Shown in pieces: positions 40,820 through 54,548 of a stretch of DNA of 64,000 nucleotides. Under the pieces are notes generated by a model, which was not told where the DNA came from, did no database searches, and worked only from the letters and a program-made list of their open reading frames with translations. The stretch is from the NCBI RefSeq assembly GCF_958295425.1, contig NC_081149.1:186001-250000 (forward strand), written 5' to 3'. A program made the position numbers and the translations under genes. The DNA comes from Solea solea (Eukaryota; Chordata; Actinopteri; Pleuronectiformes; Soleidae). Within the stretch, counting starts at the first letter, position 1; every line of letters begins with the position of its first letter.

Positions 40820-43800
40820 GGGTACATTAGTATATCTTATAAGATGTTAACTTTATTTGTGAGGTTTATGTTATGGGACAGTAGAAAAATGAAAAAAAAT
40901 CAGAAAACAGTCGTATTCCAGCTGAATGCGCACAAAAACAGACAAAAATAGAAAAAACACATTCAAACAGTGAAATCATTGCAAAATCAAACACTGACGG
41001 CATATAACTATATCTTATAAGATGTTAACTTTATTTGTGAGGTTTATGTTATGCGACAGTAGAAAATTGAAAAAAATCAGAAAACAGCCGTATACTTGCT
41101 GAATGTGCACAAAAACAGACACAAATAGAAAAACACATCCAAACAGTGAAATCATTGCAAAATCAAACACTGAGGGTACAGAAGTATATCTTATAAGATG
41201 TTAACTTTATTTGTGAGGTTTATGTTATGCGACAGTAGAAAATTGAAAAAAATCAGAAAACAGCCGTATACTTGCTGAATGTGCACAGAAACAGACACAA
41301 ATAGAAAAACACATCCAAACAGTGAAATCATTGCAAAATCAAACACTGAGGTTACAGAAGTATATCTTATAAGATGTTAACTTTATTTGTGAGGTTTTTG
41401 TTATGGGACAGTAGAAAATTGAAAAAAATCAGAAAACAGCCGTATACTTGCTGAATGTGCACAAAAACAGACACAAATAGAAAAACACATCCAAACAGTG
41501 AAATCATTGCAAAATCAAACACTGAGGGTACAGAAGTATATCTTATAAGATGTTAACTTTATTTGTGAGGTTTATGTTATGCGACAGTAGAAAATTGAAA
41601 AAAATCAGAAAACAGCCGTATACTTGCTGAATGTGCACAAAACAGACACAAATAGAAAAGCACATCCAAACAGTGAAATCATTGCAAAATCAAACACTGA
41701 GGGTACAGAAGTATATCTTATAAGATGTTAACTTTATTTGTGAGGTTTATGTTATGCGACAGTAGAAAATTGAAAAAAATCAGAAAACAGCCGTATACTT
41801 GCTGAATGTGCACAAAACAGACACAAATAGAAAAACACATCCAAACAGTGAAATCATTGCAAAATCAAACACTGAGGGTACAGAAGTATATCTTATAAGA
41901 TTTTAACTTTATTTGTGAGGTTTGTGTTATGGGACAGTAGAAAATTGAAAAAAATCAGAAAACAGCCGTATACTTGCTGAATGTGCACAAAAACAGACAA
42001 AAATAGAAAAAACACATTCAAACAGTGAAATCATTGCAAAATCAAACACTGAAGGTATATAACTATATCTTATAAGATGTTAACTTTATTTGTGAGGTTT
42101 ATGTTATGCGACAGTAGAAAATTGAAAAAAATCAGAAAACAGCCGTATACTTGCTGAATGTGCACAGAAACAGACACAAATAGAAAAACACATCCAAACA
42201 GTGAAATCATTGCAAAATCAAACACTGAGGGTACAGAAGTATATCTTATAAGATGTTAACTTTATTTGTGAGGTTTATGTTATGCGACAGTAGAAAATTG
42301 AAAAAAATCAGAAAACAGCCGTATACTTGCTGAATGTGCACAAAACAGACACAAATAGAAAAGCACATTCAAACAGTGAAATCATTGCAAAATCAAACAC
42401 TGAGGGTACAGAAGTATATCTTATAAGATGTTAACTTTATTTGTGAGGTTTATGTTATGCGACAGTAGAAAATTGAAAAAAATCAGAAAACAGCCGTATA
42501 CTTGCTGAATGTGCACAAAACAGACACAAATAGAAAAACACATCCAAACAGTGAAATCATTGCAAAATCAAACACTGAGGGTACAGAAGTATATCTTATA
42601 AGATTTTAACTTTATTTGTGAGGTTTGTGTTATGGGACAGTAGAAAATTGAAAAAAATCAGAAAACAGCCGTATACTTGCTGAATGTGCACAAAAACAGA
42701 CACAAATAGAAAAACACATCCAAACAGTGAAATCATTGCAAAATCAAACACTGAAGGCATATAACTATATCTTATAAGATTTTAACTTAATTGTGAGGTT
42801 TATGTTATGGGACAGTAGAAAATTGAAAAAAATCTGAAAACAGCCGTATACTTGCTGAATGTGCACAAAAACAGACACAAATAGAAAAACACATCCAAAC
42901 AGTGAAATCATTGCAAAATCAAACACTGAGGGTACAGAAGTATATCTTATAAGATGTTAACTTTATTTGTGAGGTTTATGTTATGGGACAGTAGAAAATT
43001 GAAAAAAAATCAGAAAACAGCCGTATACTTGCTGAATGTGCACAACAAAAGACACAAATAGAAAAACACATCCAAACAGTGAAATCATTGCAAAATCAAA
43101 CACTGAAGGTATATAACTATATCTTATAAGATGTTAACTTTATTTGTGAGGTTTATGTTATGCGACAGTAGAAAATTGAAAAAAATCAGAAAACAGCCGT
43201 ATACTTGCTGAATGTGCACAGAAACAGACACAAATAGAAAAACACATCCAAACAGTGAAATCATTGCAAAATCAAACACTGAGGGTACAGAAGTATATCT
43301 TATAAGATGTTAACTTTATTTGCGAGGTTTATGTTATGGGACAGTAGAAAAATGAAAAAGAAATCAGAAAACAGTCGTATTCCAGGTGAATGCGCACAAA
43401 AACAGACAAAAATAGAAAAACACATTCAAACAGTGAAATCATTGCAAAATCAAACACTGAAGGTACAGAAGTATATCTTATAAGATGTTAACTTTATTTG
43501 TGAGGTTTATGTTATGGGACAGTAGAAAATTGAAAAAAATCAGAAAACAGCCGTATACTTGCTGAATGTGCACAAAAACAGACACAAATAGAAAAACACA
43601 TCCAAACAGTGAAATCATTGCAAAATAAAACACTGAAGGCATAATACTATATCTTATAATATTTTAACTTTATTTGTGAGGTTTATGTTATGGGACAGTA
43701 GAAAATTGAAAAAAATCAGAAAACAGCCGTATACTTGCTGAATGTGCACAAAAAAAGACACAAATAGAAAAACACATCCAAACAGTGAAATCATTGCAAA

Positions 43801-45044
43801 ATCAAACACTGAGGGTAAATAACTATATCTTATAAGATTTTAACTTTATTTGTGAGGTTCATGTTATGGGACAGTAGAAAATTGAAAAAAATTCAGAAAA
43901 CAGCCGTATACTTGCTGAATGTGCACAAAAACAGACACAAATAGAAAAACACATCCAAACAGTGAAATCATTGCAAAATCAAACACTGAGGGTAAATAAC
44001 TATATCTTATAAGATTTTAACTTTATTTGTGAGGTTTATGTTATGGGACAGTAGAAAATTGAAAAAAATCAGAAAACAGCCGTATACTTGCTGAATGCGC
44101 ACAAAAACAGACAAAAATAGAAAAACACATTCAAACAGTGAAATCATTGCAAAATCAAACACTGAAGGCATATAACTATATCTTATAAGATGTTAACTTT
44201 GTTTGTGAGGTTTATGTTATGGGACAATAAAAAAATTTTAAAAATCCGAAAACAGCCTTATCTCAGCTCAATGGGGCACAAACAGACACTTATAGAAAAA
44301 CACATCCCAACAGTGAAATCATTGCAAAATCAAACACTGAGGGTACAGAACAAAATCTTTTAAGATGGTAACTTCATTTGTGAGGTTTATGTTATGGGAC
44401 AGCAGAAAAATGAAAAAAATCCGGAAACAGCCTTATCTCAGCTGAATGCGCACACAAACAGACACTAATAGAAAAACACATCCAAACAGTGAAATCATTG
44501 CAAAATCAAACACTGAGGGTACAGAAGTATATCTTATAAGATGTTAACTTCATTTGTGAGGTTTATGTTATGGGACAGCAGAAAAATGAAAAAAATCCGG
44601 AAACAGCCTTATTTCAGCTGAATGCGCACATAAACAGACACCAACAGAAAAACACATCCAAACAATGAAATCATTGCAAAATCAAACACTGAGGATACAG
44701 AACTAAATCTTTTAAGATGTTAACTTCATTTGTGAGGTTTATGTTATGGGACAGCAGAAAAATGAAAAAAATCCGGAAACAGCCTTATCTCAGCTGAATG
44801 CGCACACAAACAGACACTAATAGAAAAACACATCCAAACAGTGAAATCATTGCAAAATCAAACACTGAGGGTACAGAACTAAATCTTTTAAGATGTTAAC
44901 TTCATTTGTGAGGTTTATGTTATGGGACATCAGAAAAATGAAAAAAATCCGGAAACTGCCTTATCTCAGCTGAATGCGCACACAAACAGACACCAATAGA
45001 AAAACACATCCAAACAGTGAAATCATTGCAAAATCAAACACTGA
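40820..45044. repeat. Satellite array 4 (about 24 monomers)
   Basis: 4225 bp, the longest regular array. The agaaaagcac and gaggtttgtgttatg subtypes occur twice (around 41.65-41.93 and 42.36-42.63 kb), consistent with an extra internal block of four monomers. Further right come tttgcgagg (43321), ataatactatatcttataatatt, aaaaaaagacac, gaggttcatg with aaaaattcag, then the intermediate and four or so class A monomers. One class A monomer here has the class C head gggtacagaagtatatc (44517), a class hybrid not seen in the sister arrays. No gene. Confidence 0.93.
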
Positions 45045-45620
45045 GGGTACATCAATATACCTTATAAGATGTTAACCTTATATTATAGGACAGTAGAAAA
45101 AAGATTAAAATACCCTCGATCAGCCTTAGTCCCTGATACACATACGGAAAAATCAGACTCCTGGCTTAATGCCTTTAGGAATTATTACAAAAAACACACC
45201 TAAACGGCTGACCTTTGACCTTTCCGAAGGTTACACAGGTCTGAAACTCGGCACCCTAGATAAGCCTTAGTCCCTGATACACATACGGAAAAATCAGACT
45301 CCTGGCTCAATGCCTTTAGGAATTATTACAAAAAACACACCCGAACGGCTGACCATTGACCTTTCCGAAGGTTGCACAGGTCTGAAACTCGGCACCCTGG
45401 ATCAGCCTTAGTCCCTGATACACATACGGAAAAATCAGACTCCTGGCTCAATGCCTTTAGGAATTATTACAAAAAACACACCACAGTGGCTGACCTTTGA
45501 CCTTTCCAAAGGTTGCAAGGGTCTGAAACTTGGCACCCTGGATCAGCCAGGAGTCCCTGATACACATACGGAGAAATCAGCATCCGGGCTCATTGCCTTT
45601 AGGAATTATTGAAAAAAAGA
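45045..45620. repeat. Anchor block 5, left part
   Basis: Junction monomer then 141-bp repeat starts at 45122, 45263, 45404 and 45545. Copy-specific signatures 1, 2 and 3 are all present as in the block at 35.5 kb, so the contraction at 40.2 kb did not spread here. Confidence 0.9.
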
Positions 45621-45862
45621 CAGTTTCCCACCTTTCTTACGTTTGAATTTTACAGACTGTGTTTTTGGCAGTTTTTTTTGGCCAGGGGGAAAAAAGCCCA
45701 AAGTCCTGTGTCCAAAAACTGAAAATCAGGTCATGTCAGACTCTATACAGTCTTAGACTCTTTGGCCAGAGTGGAAGTTTTGGAGGAACTACATTTCTAC
45801 AGATCGCAGGAGTGTGAATATTTCATATGTCGTTTGGGGTCCCAAGACGAGCGGAACGACGA
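45621..45862. repeat. 242-bp anchor element, copy 5
   Basis: Intact, with the right-hand subfamily marker ctacagatcgcagg. Two class B monomers follow, the second with cttatacgatgttaac in its head. Confidence 0.9.
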
Positions 45863-48800
45863 GGGTACATTAGTATATCTTATAAGATGTTAACTTTATT
45901 TGTGAGGTTTATGTTATGGGACAGTAGAAAATGAAAAAAAATCAGAAAACAGTCGTATTCCAGCTGAATGCGCACAAAAACAGACAAAAATAGAAAAACA
46001 CATTCAGACAGTGAAATCATTGCAAAATCAAACACTGAAGGTATATAACTATATCTTATACGATGTTAACTTTATTTGTGAGGTTTATGTTATGGGACAG
46101 TAGAAAAATGAAAAAAAATCAGAAAACAGTCGTATTCCAGCTGAATGCGCACAAAAACAGACAAAAATAGAAAAAACACATTCAAACAGTGAAATCATTG
46201 CAAAATCAAACACTGACGGCATATAACTATATCTTATAAGATGTTAACTTTATTTGTGAGGTTTATGTTATGCGACAGTAGAAAATTGAAAAAAATCAGA
46301 AAACAGCCGTATACTTGCTTGAATGTGCACAGAAACAGACACAAATAGAAAAACACATCCAAACAGTGAAATCATTGCAAAATCAAACACTGAGGTTACA
46401 GAAGTATATCTTATAAGATGTTAACTTTATTTGTGAGGTTTTTGTTATGGGACAGTAGAAAATTGAAAAAAATCAGAAAACAGCCGTATACTTGCTGAAT
46501 GTGCACAAAACAGACACAAATAGAAAAGCACATCCAAACAGTGAAATCATTGCAAAATCAAACACTGAGGGTACAGAAGTATATCTTATAAGATGTTAAC
46601 TTTATTTGTGAGGTTTATGTTATGCGACAGTAGAAAATTGAAAAAAATCAGAAAACAGCCGTATACTTGCTGAATGTGCACAAAACAGACACAAATAGAA
46701 AAACACATCCAAACAGTGAAATCATTGCAAAATCAAACACTGAGGGTACAGAAGTATATCTTATAAGATTTTAACTTTATTTGTGAGGTTTGTGTTATGG
46801 GACAGTAGAAAATTGAAAAAAATCAGAAAACAGCCGTATACTTGCTGAATGTGCACAACAAAAGACACAAATAGAAAAACACATCCAAACAGTGAAATCA
46901 TTGCAAAATCAAACACTGAAGGCATATAACTATATCTTATAAGATGTTAACTTTATTTGTGAGGTTTATGTTATGCGACAGTAGAAAATTGAAAAAAATC
47001 AGAAAACAGCCGTATACTTGCTGAATGTGCACAGAAACAGACACAAATAGAAAAACACATCCAAACAGTGAAATCATTGCAAAATCAAACACTGAGGGTA
47101 CAGAAGTATATCTTATAAGATGTTAACTTTATTTGCGAGGTTTATGTTATGGGACAGTAGAAAAATGAAAAAGAAATCAGAAAACAGTCGTATTCCAGGT
47201 GAATGCGCACAAAAACAGACAAAAATAGAAAAACACATTCAAACAGTGAAATCATTGCAAAATCAAACACTGAAGGTACAGAAGTATATCTTATAAGATG
47301 TTAACTTTATTTGTGAGGTTTATGTTATGGGACAGTAGAAAATTGAAAAAAATCAGAAAACAGCCGTATTCTTGCTGAATGTGCACAAAAACAGACACAA
47401 ATAGAAAAACACATCCAAACAGTGAAATCATTGCAAAATAAAACACTGAAGGCATATAACTATATCTTATAAGATTTTAACTTTATTTGTGAGGTTTCTG
47501 TTATGGGACAGTAGAAAATTGAAAAAAATCAGAAAAAAGCCGTATACTTGCTGAATGCGCACAAAAACAGACACAAATAGAAAAACACATCCAAACAGTG
47601 AAATCATTGCAAAATCAAACACTGAGGGTACAGAAGTATATCTTATAAGATGTTAACTTTATTTGTGAGGTTTATGTTATGGGACAGTAGAAAATTGAAA
47701 AAAATCAGAAAACAGCCGTATACTTGCTGAATGTGCACAAAAACAGACACAAATAGAAAAACACATCCAAACAGTGAAATCATTGCAAAATAAAACACTG
47801 AAGGCATAATACTATATCTTATAATATTTTAACTTTATTTGTGAGGTTTATGTTATGGGACAGTAGAAAATTGAAAAAAATCAGAAAACAGCCGTATACT
47901 TGCTGAATGTGCACAAAAAAAGACACAAATAGAAAAACACATCCAAACAGTGAAATCATTGCAAAATCAAACACTGAGGGTAAATAACTATATCTTATAA
48001 GATTTTAACTTTATTTGTGAGGTTCATGTTATGGGACAGTAGAAAATTGAAAAAAATTCAGAAAACAGCCGTATACTTGCTGAATGTGCACAAAAACAGA
48101 CACAAATAGAAAAACACATCCAAACAGTGAAATCATTGCAAAATCAAACACTGAGGGTAAATAACTATATCTTATAAGATTTTAACTTTATTTGTGAGGT
48201 TTATGTTATGGGACAGTAGAAAAATGAAAAAGAAATCAGAAAACAGTCGTATTCCAGGTGAATGCGCACAAAAACAGACAAAAATAGAAAAACACATTCA
48301 AACAGTGAAATCATTGCAAAATCAAACACTGAAGGTATCAAACTATATCTTATGAGATGTTAACTTTATTTGTGAGGTTTATGTTATGGGACAATAAAAA
48401 AATTTTAAAAATCCGAAAACAGCCTTATCTCAGCTCAATGGGGCACAAACAGACACTTATAGAAAAACACATCCCAACAGTGAAATCATTGCAAAATCAA
48501 ACACTGAGGGTACAGAACAAAATCTTTTAAGATGGTAACTTCATTTGTGAGGTTTATGTTATGGGACAGCAGAAAAATGAAAAAAATCCGGAAACAGCCT
48601 TATTTCAGCTGAATGCGCACATAAACAGACACCAACAGAAAAACACATCCAAACAATGAAATCATTGCAAAATCAAACACTGAGGATACAGAACTAAATC
48701 TTTTAAGATGTTAACTTCATTTGTGAGGTTTATGTTATGGGACAGCAGAAAAATGAAAAAAATCCGGAAACAGCCTTATCTCAGCTGAATGCGCACACAA

Positions 48801-49035
48801 ACAGACACCAATAGAAAAACACATCCAAACAGTGAAATCATTGCAAAATCAAACACTGAGGGTACAGAACTAAATCTTTTAAGATGTTAACTTCATTTGT
48901 GAGGTTTATGTTATGGGACATCAGAAAAATGAAAAAAATCCGGAAACAGCCTTATCTCAGCTGAATGCGCACACAAACAGACACCAATAGAAAAACACAT
49001 CCAAACAGTGAAATCATTGCAAAATCAAACACTGA
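45863..49035. repeat. Satellite array 5 (about 18 monomers, shortest)
   Basis: 3173 bp. Its HOR (45621 to 49612, 3991 bp) is exactly 704 bp shorter than the 4695-bp HOR to its right, that is four 176-bp monomers. Landmarks in order: gcttgaatg (46318), ggtttttgttatg, agaaaagcac, gaggtttgtg, acaacaaaag, tttgcgagg, caaaataaaacac, gaggtttctg, gaaaaaagccg, ataatact, gaggttcatg, caatggggcac, class A. No gene. Confidence 0.93.
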
Positions 49036-49611
49036 GGGTACATCAATATACCTTATAAGATGTTAACCTTATATTATAGGACAGTAGAAAAAAGATTAAA
49101 ATACCCTCGATCAGCCTTAGTCCCTGATACACATACGGAAAAATCAGACTCCTGGCTTAATGCCTTTAGGAATTATTACAAAAAACACACCTAAACGGCT
49201 GACCTTTGACCTTTCCGAAGGTTACACAGGTCTGAAACTCGGCACCCTAGATAAGCCTTAGTCCCTGATACACATACGGAAAAATCAGACTCCTGGCTCA
49301 ATGCCTTTAGGAATTATTACAAAAAACACACCCGAACGGCTGACCATTGACCTTTCCGAAGGTTGCACAGGTCTGAAACTCGGCACCCTGGATCAGCCTT
49401 AGTCCCTGATACACATACGGAAAAATCAGACTCCTGGCTCAATGCCTTTAGGAATTATTACAAAAAACACACCACAGTGGCTGACCTTTGACCTTTCCAA
49501 AGGTTGCAAGGGTCTGAAACTTGGCACCCTGGATCAGCCAGGAGTCCCTGATACACATACGGAGAAATCAGCATCCGGGCTCATTGCCTTTAGGAATTAT
49601 TGAAAAAAAGA
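49036..49611. repeat. Anchor block 6, left part
   Basis: 141-bp repeat starts at 49113, 49254, 49395 and 49536. Copies 1 and 3 each carry TGACCTTTGACCT (49200-49212 and 49482-49494); copy 2 has TGACCATTGACCT (49341-49353). Short hairpin-capable arms lie just downstream: ACCTT-tccg-AAGGT in copies 1 and 2, CCTTT-cc-AAAGG in copy 3. No known element is recognised in the 141-bp unit. Confidence 0.9.
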
Positions 49612-49853
49612 CAGTTTCCCACCTTTCTTACGTTTGAATTTTACAGACTGTGTTTTTGGCAGTTTTTTTTGGCCAGGGGGAAAAAAGCCCAAAGTCCTGT
49701 GTCCAAAAACTGAAAATCAGGTCATGTCAGACTCTATACAGTCTTAGACTCTTTGGCCAGAGTGGAAGTTTTGGAGGAACTACATTTCTACAGATCGCAG
49801 GAGTGTGAATATTTCATATGTCGTTTGGGGTCCCAAGACGAGCGGAACGACGA
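49612..49853. repeat. 242-bp anchor element, copy 6
   Basis: Intact. The first satellite monomer after it reads tttattcgtgagg, a change shared only with the copy after 54548, which marks these two HORs as sisters. Confidence 0.9.
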
Positions 49854-52800
49854 GGGTACATTAGTATATCTTATAAGATGTTAACTTTATTCGTGAGGTT
49901 TATGTTATGGGACAGTAGAAAATGAAAAAAAATCAGAAAACAGTCGTATTCCAGCTGAATGCGCACAAAAACAGACAAAAATAGAAAAACACATTCAGAC
50001 AGTGAAATCATTGCAAAATCAAACACTGAAGGTATATAACTATATCTTATACGATGTTAACTTTATTTGTGAGGTTTATGTTATGGGACAGTAGAAAAAT
50101 GAAAAAAAATCAGAAAACAGTCGTATTCCAGCTGAATGCGCACAAAAACAGACAAAAATAGAAAAAACACATTCAAACAGTGAAATCATTGCAAAATCAA
50201 ACACTGACGGCATATAACTATATCTTATAAGATGTTAACTTTATTTGTGAGGTTTATGTTATGCGACAGTAGAAAATTGAAAAAAATCAGAAAACAGCCG
50301 TATACTTGCTTGAATGTGCACAGAAACAGACACAAATAGAAAAACACATCCAAACAGTGAAATCATTGCAAAATCAAACACTGAGGTTACAGAAGTATAT
50401 CTTATAAGATGTTAACTTTATTTGTGAGGTTTTTGTTATGGGACAGTAGAAAATTGAAAAAAATCAGAAAACAGCCGTATACTTGCTGAATGTGCACAAA
50501 AACAGACACAAATAGAAAAACACATCCAAACAGTGAAATCATTGCAAAATCAAACACTGAGGGTACAGAAGTATATCTTATAAGATGTTAACTTTATTTG
50601 TGAGGTTTATGTTATGCGACAGTAGAAAATTGAAAAAAATCAGAAAACAGCAGTATACTTGCTGAATGTGCACAGAAACAGACACAAATAGAAAAACACA
50701 TCCAAACAGTGAAATCATTGCAAAATCAAACACTGAGGTTACAGAAGTATATCTTATAAGATGTTAACTTTATTTGTGAGGTTTTTGTTATGGGACAGTA
50801 GAAAATTGAAAAAAATCAGAAAACAGCCGTATACTTGCTGAATGTGCACAAAAACAGACACAAATAGAAAAACACATCCAAACAGTGAAATCATTGCAAA
50901 ATCAAACACTGAAGGCATATAACTATATCTTATAAGATTTTAACTTAATTGTGAGGTTTATGTTATGGGACAGTAGAAAATTGAAAAAAATCTGAAAACA
51001 GCCGTATACTTGCTGAATGTGCACAAAAACAGACACAAATAGAAAAACACATCCAAACAGTGAAATCATTGCAAAATCAAACACTGAGGGTACAGAAGTA
51101 TATCTTATAAGATGTTAACTTTATTTGTGAGGTTTATGTTATGCGACAGTAGAAAATTGAAAAAAATCAGAAAACAGCCGTATACTTGCTGAATGTGCAC
51201 AAAACAGACACAAATAGAAAAACACATCCAAACAGTGAAATCATTGCAAAATCAAACACTGAGGGTACAGAAGTATATCTTATAAGATTTTAACTTTATT
51301 TGTGAGGTTTGTGTTATGGGACAGTAGAAAATTGAAAAAAATCAGAAAACAGCCGTATACTTGCTGAATGTGCACAACAAAAGACACAAATAGAAAAACA
51401 CATCCAAACAGTGAAATCATTGCAAAATCAAACACTGAAGGCATATAACTATATCTTATAAGATGTTAACTTTATTTGTGAGGTTTATGTTATGCGACAG
51501 TAGAAAATTGAAAAAAATCAGAAAACAGCCGTATACTTGCTGAATGTGCACAGAAACAGACACAAATAGAAAAACACATCCAAACAGTGAAATCATTGCA
51601 AAATCAAACACTGAGGGTACAGAAGTATATCTTATAAGATGTTAACTTTATTTGCGAGGTTTATGTTATGGGACAGTAGAAAAATGAAAAAGAAATCAGA
51701 AAACAGTCGTATTCCAGGTGAATGCGCACAAAAACAGACAAAAATAGAAAAACACATTCAAACAGTGAAATCATTGCAAAATCAAACACTGAAGGTACAG
51801 AAGTATATCTTATAAGATGTTAACTTTATTTGTGAGGTTTATGTTATGGGACAGTAGAAAATTGAAAAAAATCAGAAAACAGCCGTATTCTTGCTGAATG
51901 TGCACAAAAACAGACACAAATAGAAAAACACATCCAAACAGTGAAATCATTGCAAAATAAAACACTGAAGGCATATAACTATATCTTATAAGATTTTAAC
52001 TTTATTTGTGAGGTTTCTGTTATGGGACAGTAGAAAATTGAAAAAAATCAGAAAAAAGCCGTATACTTGCTGAATGCGCACAAAAACAGACACAAATAGA
52101 AAAACACATCCAAACAGTGAAATCATTGCAAAATCAAACACTGAGGGTACAGAAGTATATCTTATAAGATGTTAACTTTATTTGTGAGGTTTATGTTATG
52201 GGACAGTAGAAAATTGAAAAAAATCAGAAAACAGCCGTATACTTGCTGAATGTGCACAAAAACAGACACAAATAGAAAAACACATCCAAACAGTGAAATC
52301 ATTGCAAAATAAAACACTGAAGGCATAATACTATATCTTATAATATTTTAACTTTATTTGTGAGGTTTATGTTATGGGACAGTAGAAAATTGAAAAAAAT
52401 CAGAAAACAGCCGTATACTTGCTGAATGTGCACAAAAAAAGACACAAATAGAAAAACACATCCAAACAGTGAAATCATTGCAAAATCAAACACTGAGGGT
52501 AAATAACTATATCTTATAAGATTTTAACTTTATTTGTGAGGTTCATGTTATGGGACAGTAGAAAATTGAAAAAAATTCAGAAAACAGCCGTATACTTGCT
52601 GAATGTGCACAAAAACAGACACAAATAGAAAAACACATCCAAACAGTGAAATCATTGCAAAATCAAACACTGAGGGTAAATAACTATATCTTATAAGATT
52701 TTAACTTTATTTGTGAGGTTTATGTTATGGGACAGTAGAAAATTGAAAAAAATCAGAAAACAGCTGTATACTTGCTGAATGCGCACAAAAACAGACACAA

Positions 52801-53730
52801 ATAGAAAAACACATCCAAACAGTGAAATCATTGCAAAATCAAACACTGAGGGTAAATAACTATATCTTATAAGATTTTAACTTTATTTGTGAGGTTTATG
52901 TTATGGGACAGTAGAAAAATGAAAAAGAAATCAGAAAACAGTCGTATTCCAGGTGAATGCGCACAAAAACAGACAAAAATAGAAAAACACATTCAAACAG
53001 TGAAATCATTGCAAAATCAAACACTGAAGGTATCAAACTATATCTTATGAGATGTTAACTTTATTTGTGAGGTTTATGTTATGGGACAATAAAAAAATTT
53101 TAAAAATCCGAAAACAGCCTTATCTCAGCTCAATGGGGCACAAACAGACACTTATAGAAAAACACATCCCAACAGTGAAATCATTGCAAAATCAAACACT
53201 GAGGGTACAGAACAAAATCTTTTAAGATGGTAACTTCATTTGTGAGGTTTATGTTATGGGACAGCAGAAAAATGAAAAAAATCCGGAAACAGCCTTATTT
53301 CAGCTGAATGCGCACATAAACAGACACCAACAGAAAAACACATCCAAACAATGAAATCATTGCAAAATCAAACACTGAGGATACAGAACTAAATCTTTTA
53401 AGATGTTAACTTCATTTGTGAGGTTTATGTTATGGGACAGCAGAAAAATGAAAAAAATCCGGAAACAGCCTTATCTCAGCTGAATGCGCACACAAACAGA
53501 CACCAATAGAAAAACACATCCAAACAGTGAAATCATTGCAAAATCAAACACTGAGGGTACAGAACTAAATCTTTTAAGATGTTAACTTCATTTGTGAGGT
53601 TTATGTTATGGGACATCAGAAAAATGAAAAAAATCCGGAAACAGCCTTATCTCAGCTGAATGCGCACACAAACAGACACCAATAGAAAAACACATCCAAA
53701 CAGTGAAATCATTGCAAAATCAAACACTGA
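49854..53730. repeat. Satellite array 6 (about 22 monomers)
   Basis: 3877 bp with the full series of HOR landmarks. gcttgaatg is at about 50308. The private variant agcagtatacttg at about 50649 is shared with about 55345 in the next HOR (4695-bp offset). tttgcgagg is at 51651. The class A tail has ccttatttcagctg, then two cttatctcag monomers, one with gggacatcag. No gene. Confidence 0.93.
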
Positions 53731-54306
53731 GGGTACATCAATATACCTTATAAGATGTTAACCTTATATTATAGGACAGTAGAAAAAAGATTAAAATACC
53801 CTCGATCAGCCTTAGTCCCTGATACACATACGGAAAAATCAGACTCCTGGCTTAATGCCTTTAGGAATTATTACAAAAAACACACCTAAACGGCTGACCT
53901 TTGACCTTTCCGAAGGTTACACAGGTCTGAAACTCGGCACCCTAGATAAGCCTTAGTCCCTGATACACATACGGAAAAATCAGACTCCTGGCTCAATGCC
54001 TTTAGGTATTATTACAAAAAACACACCCGAACGGCTGACCATTGACCTTTCCGAAGGTTGCACAGGTCTGAAACTCGGCACCCTGGATCAGCCTTAGTCC
54101 CTGATACACATACGGAAAAATCAGACTCCTGGCTCAATGCCTTTAGGAATTATTACAAAAAACACACCACAGTGGCTGACCTTTGACCTTTCCAAAGGTT
54201 GCAAGGGTCTGAAACTTGGCACCCTGGATCAGCCAGGAGTCCCTGATACACATACGGAGAAATCAGCATCCGGGCTCATTGCCTTTAGGAATTATTGAAA
54301 AAAAGA
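53731..54306. repeat. Anchor block 7, left part
   Basis: 141-bp repeat starts at 53808, 53949, 54090 and 54231. Private change ttaggtattatt in copy 2 (usual ttaggaattatt). Otherwise it keeps the copy-specific signatures. Confidence 0.9.
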
Positions 54307-54548
54307 CAGTTTCCCACCTTTCTTACGTTTGAATTTTACAGACTGTGTTTTTGGCAGTTTTTTTTGGCCAGGGGGAAAAAAGCCCAAAGTCCTGTGTCCA
54401 AAAACTGAAAATCAGGTCATGTCAGACTCTATACAGTCTTAGACTCTTTGGCCAGAGTGGAAGTTTTGGAGGAACTACATTTCTACAGATCGCAGGAGTG
54501 TGAATATTTCATATGTCGTTTGGGGTCCCAAGACGAGCGGAACGACGA
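54307..54548. repeat. 242-bp anchor element, copy 7
   Basis: Intact, followed by the tttattcgtgagg monomer as after copy 6. The next copy lies 4690 bp away, within five bases of the preceding spacing. Confidence 0.9.
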
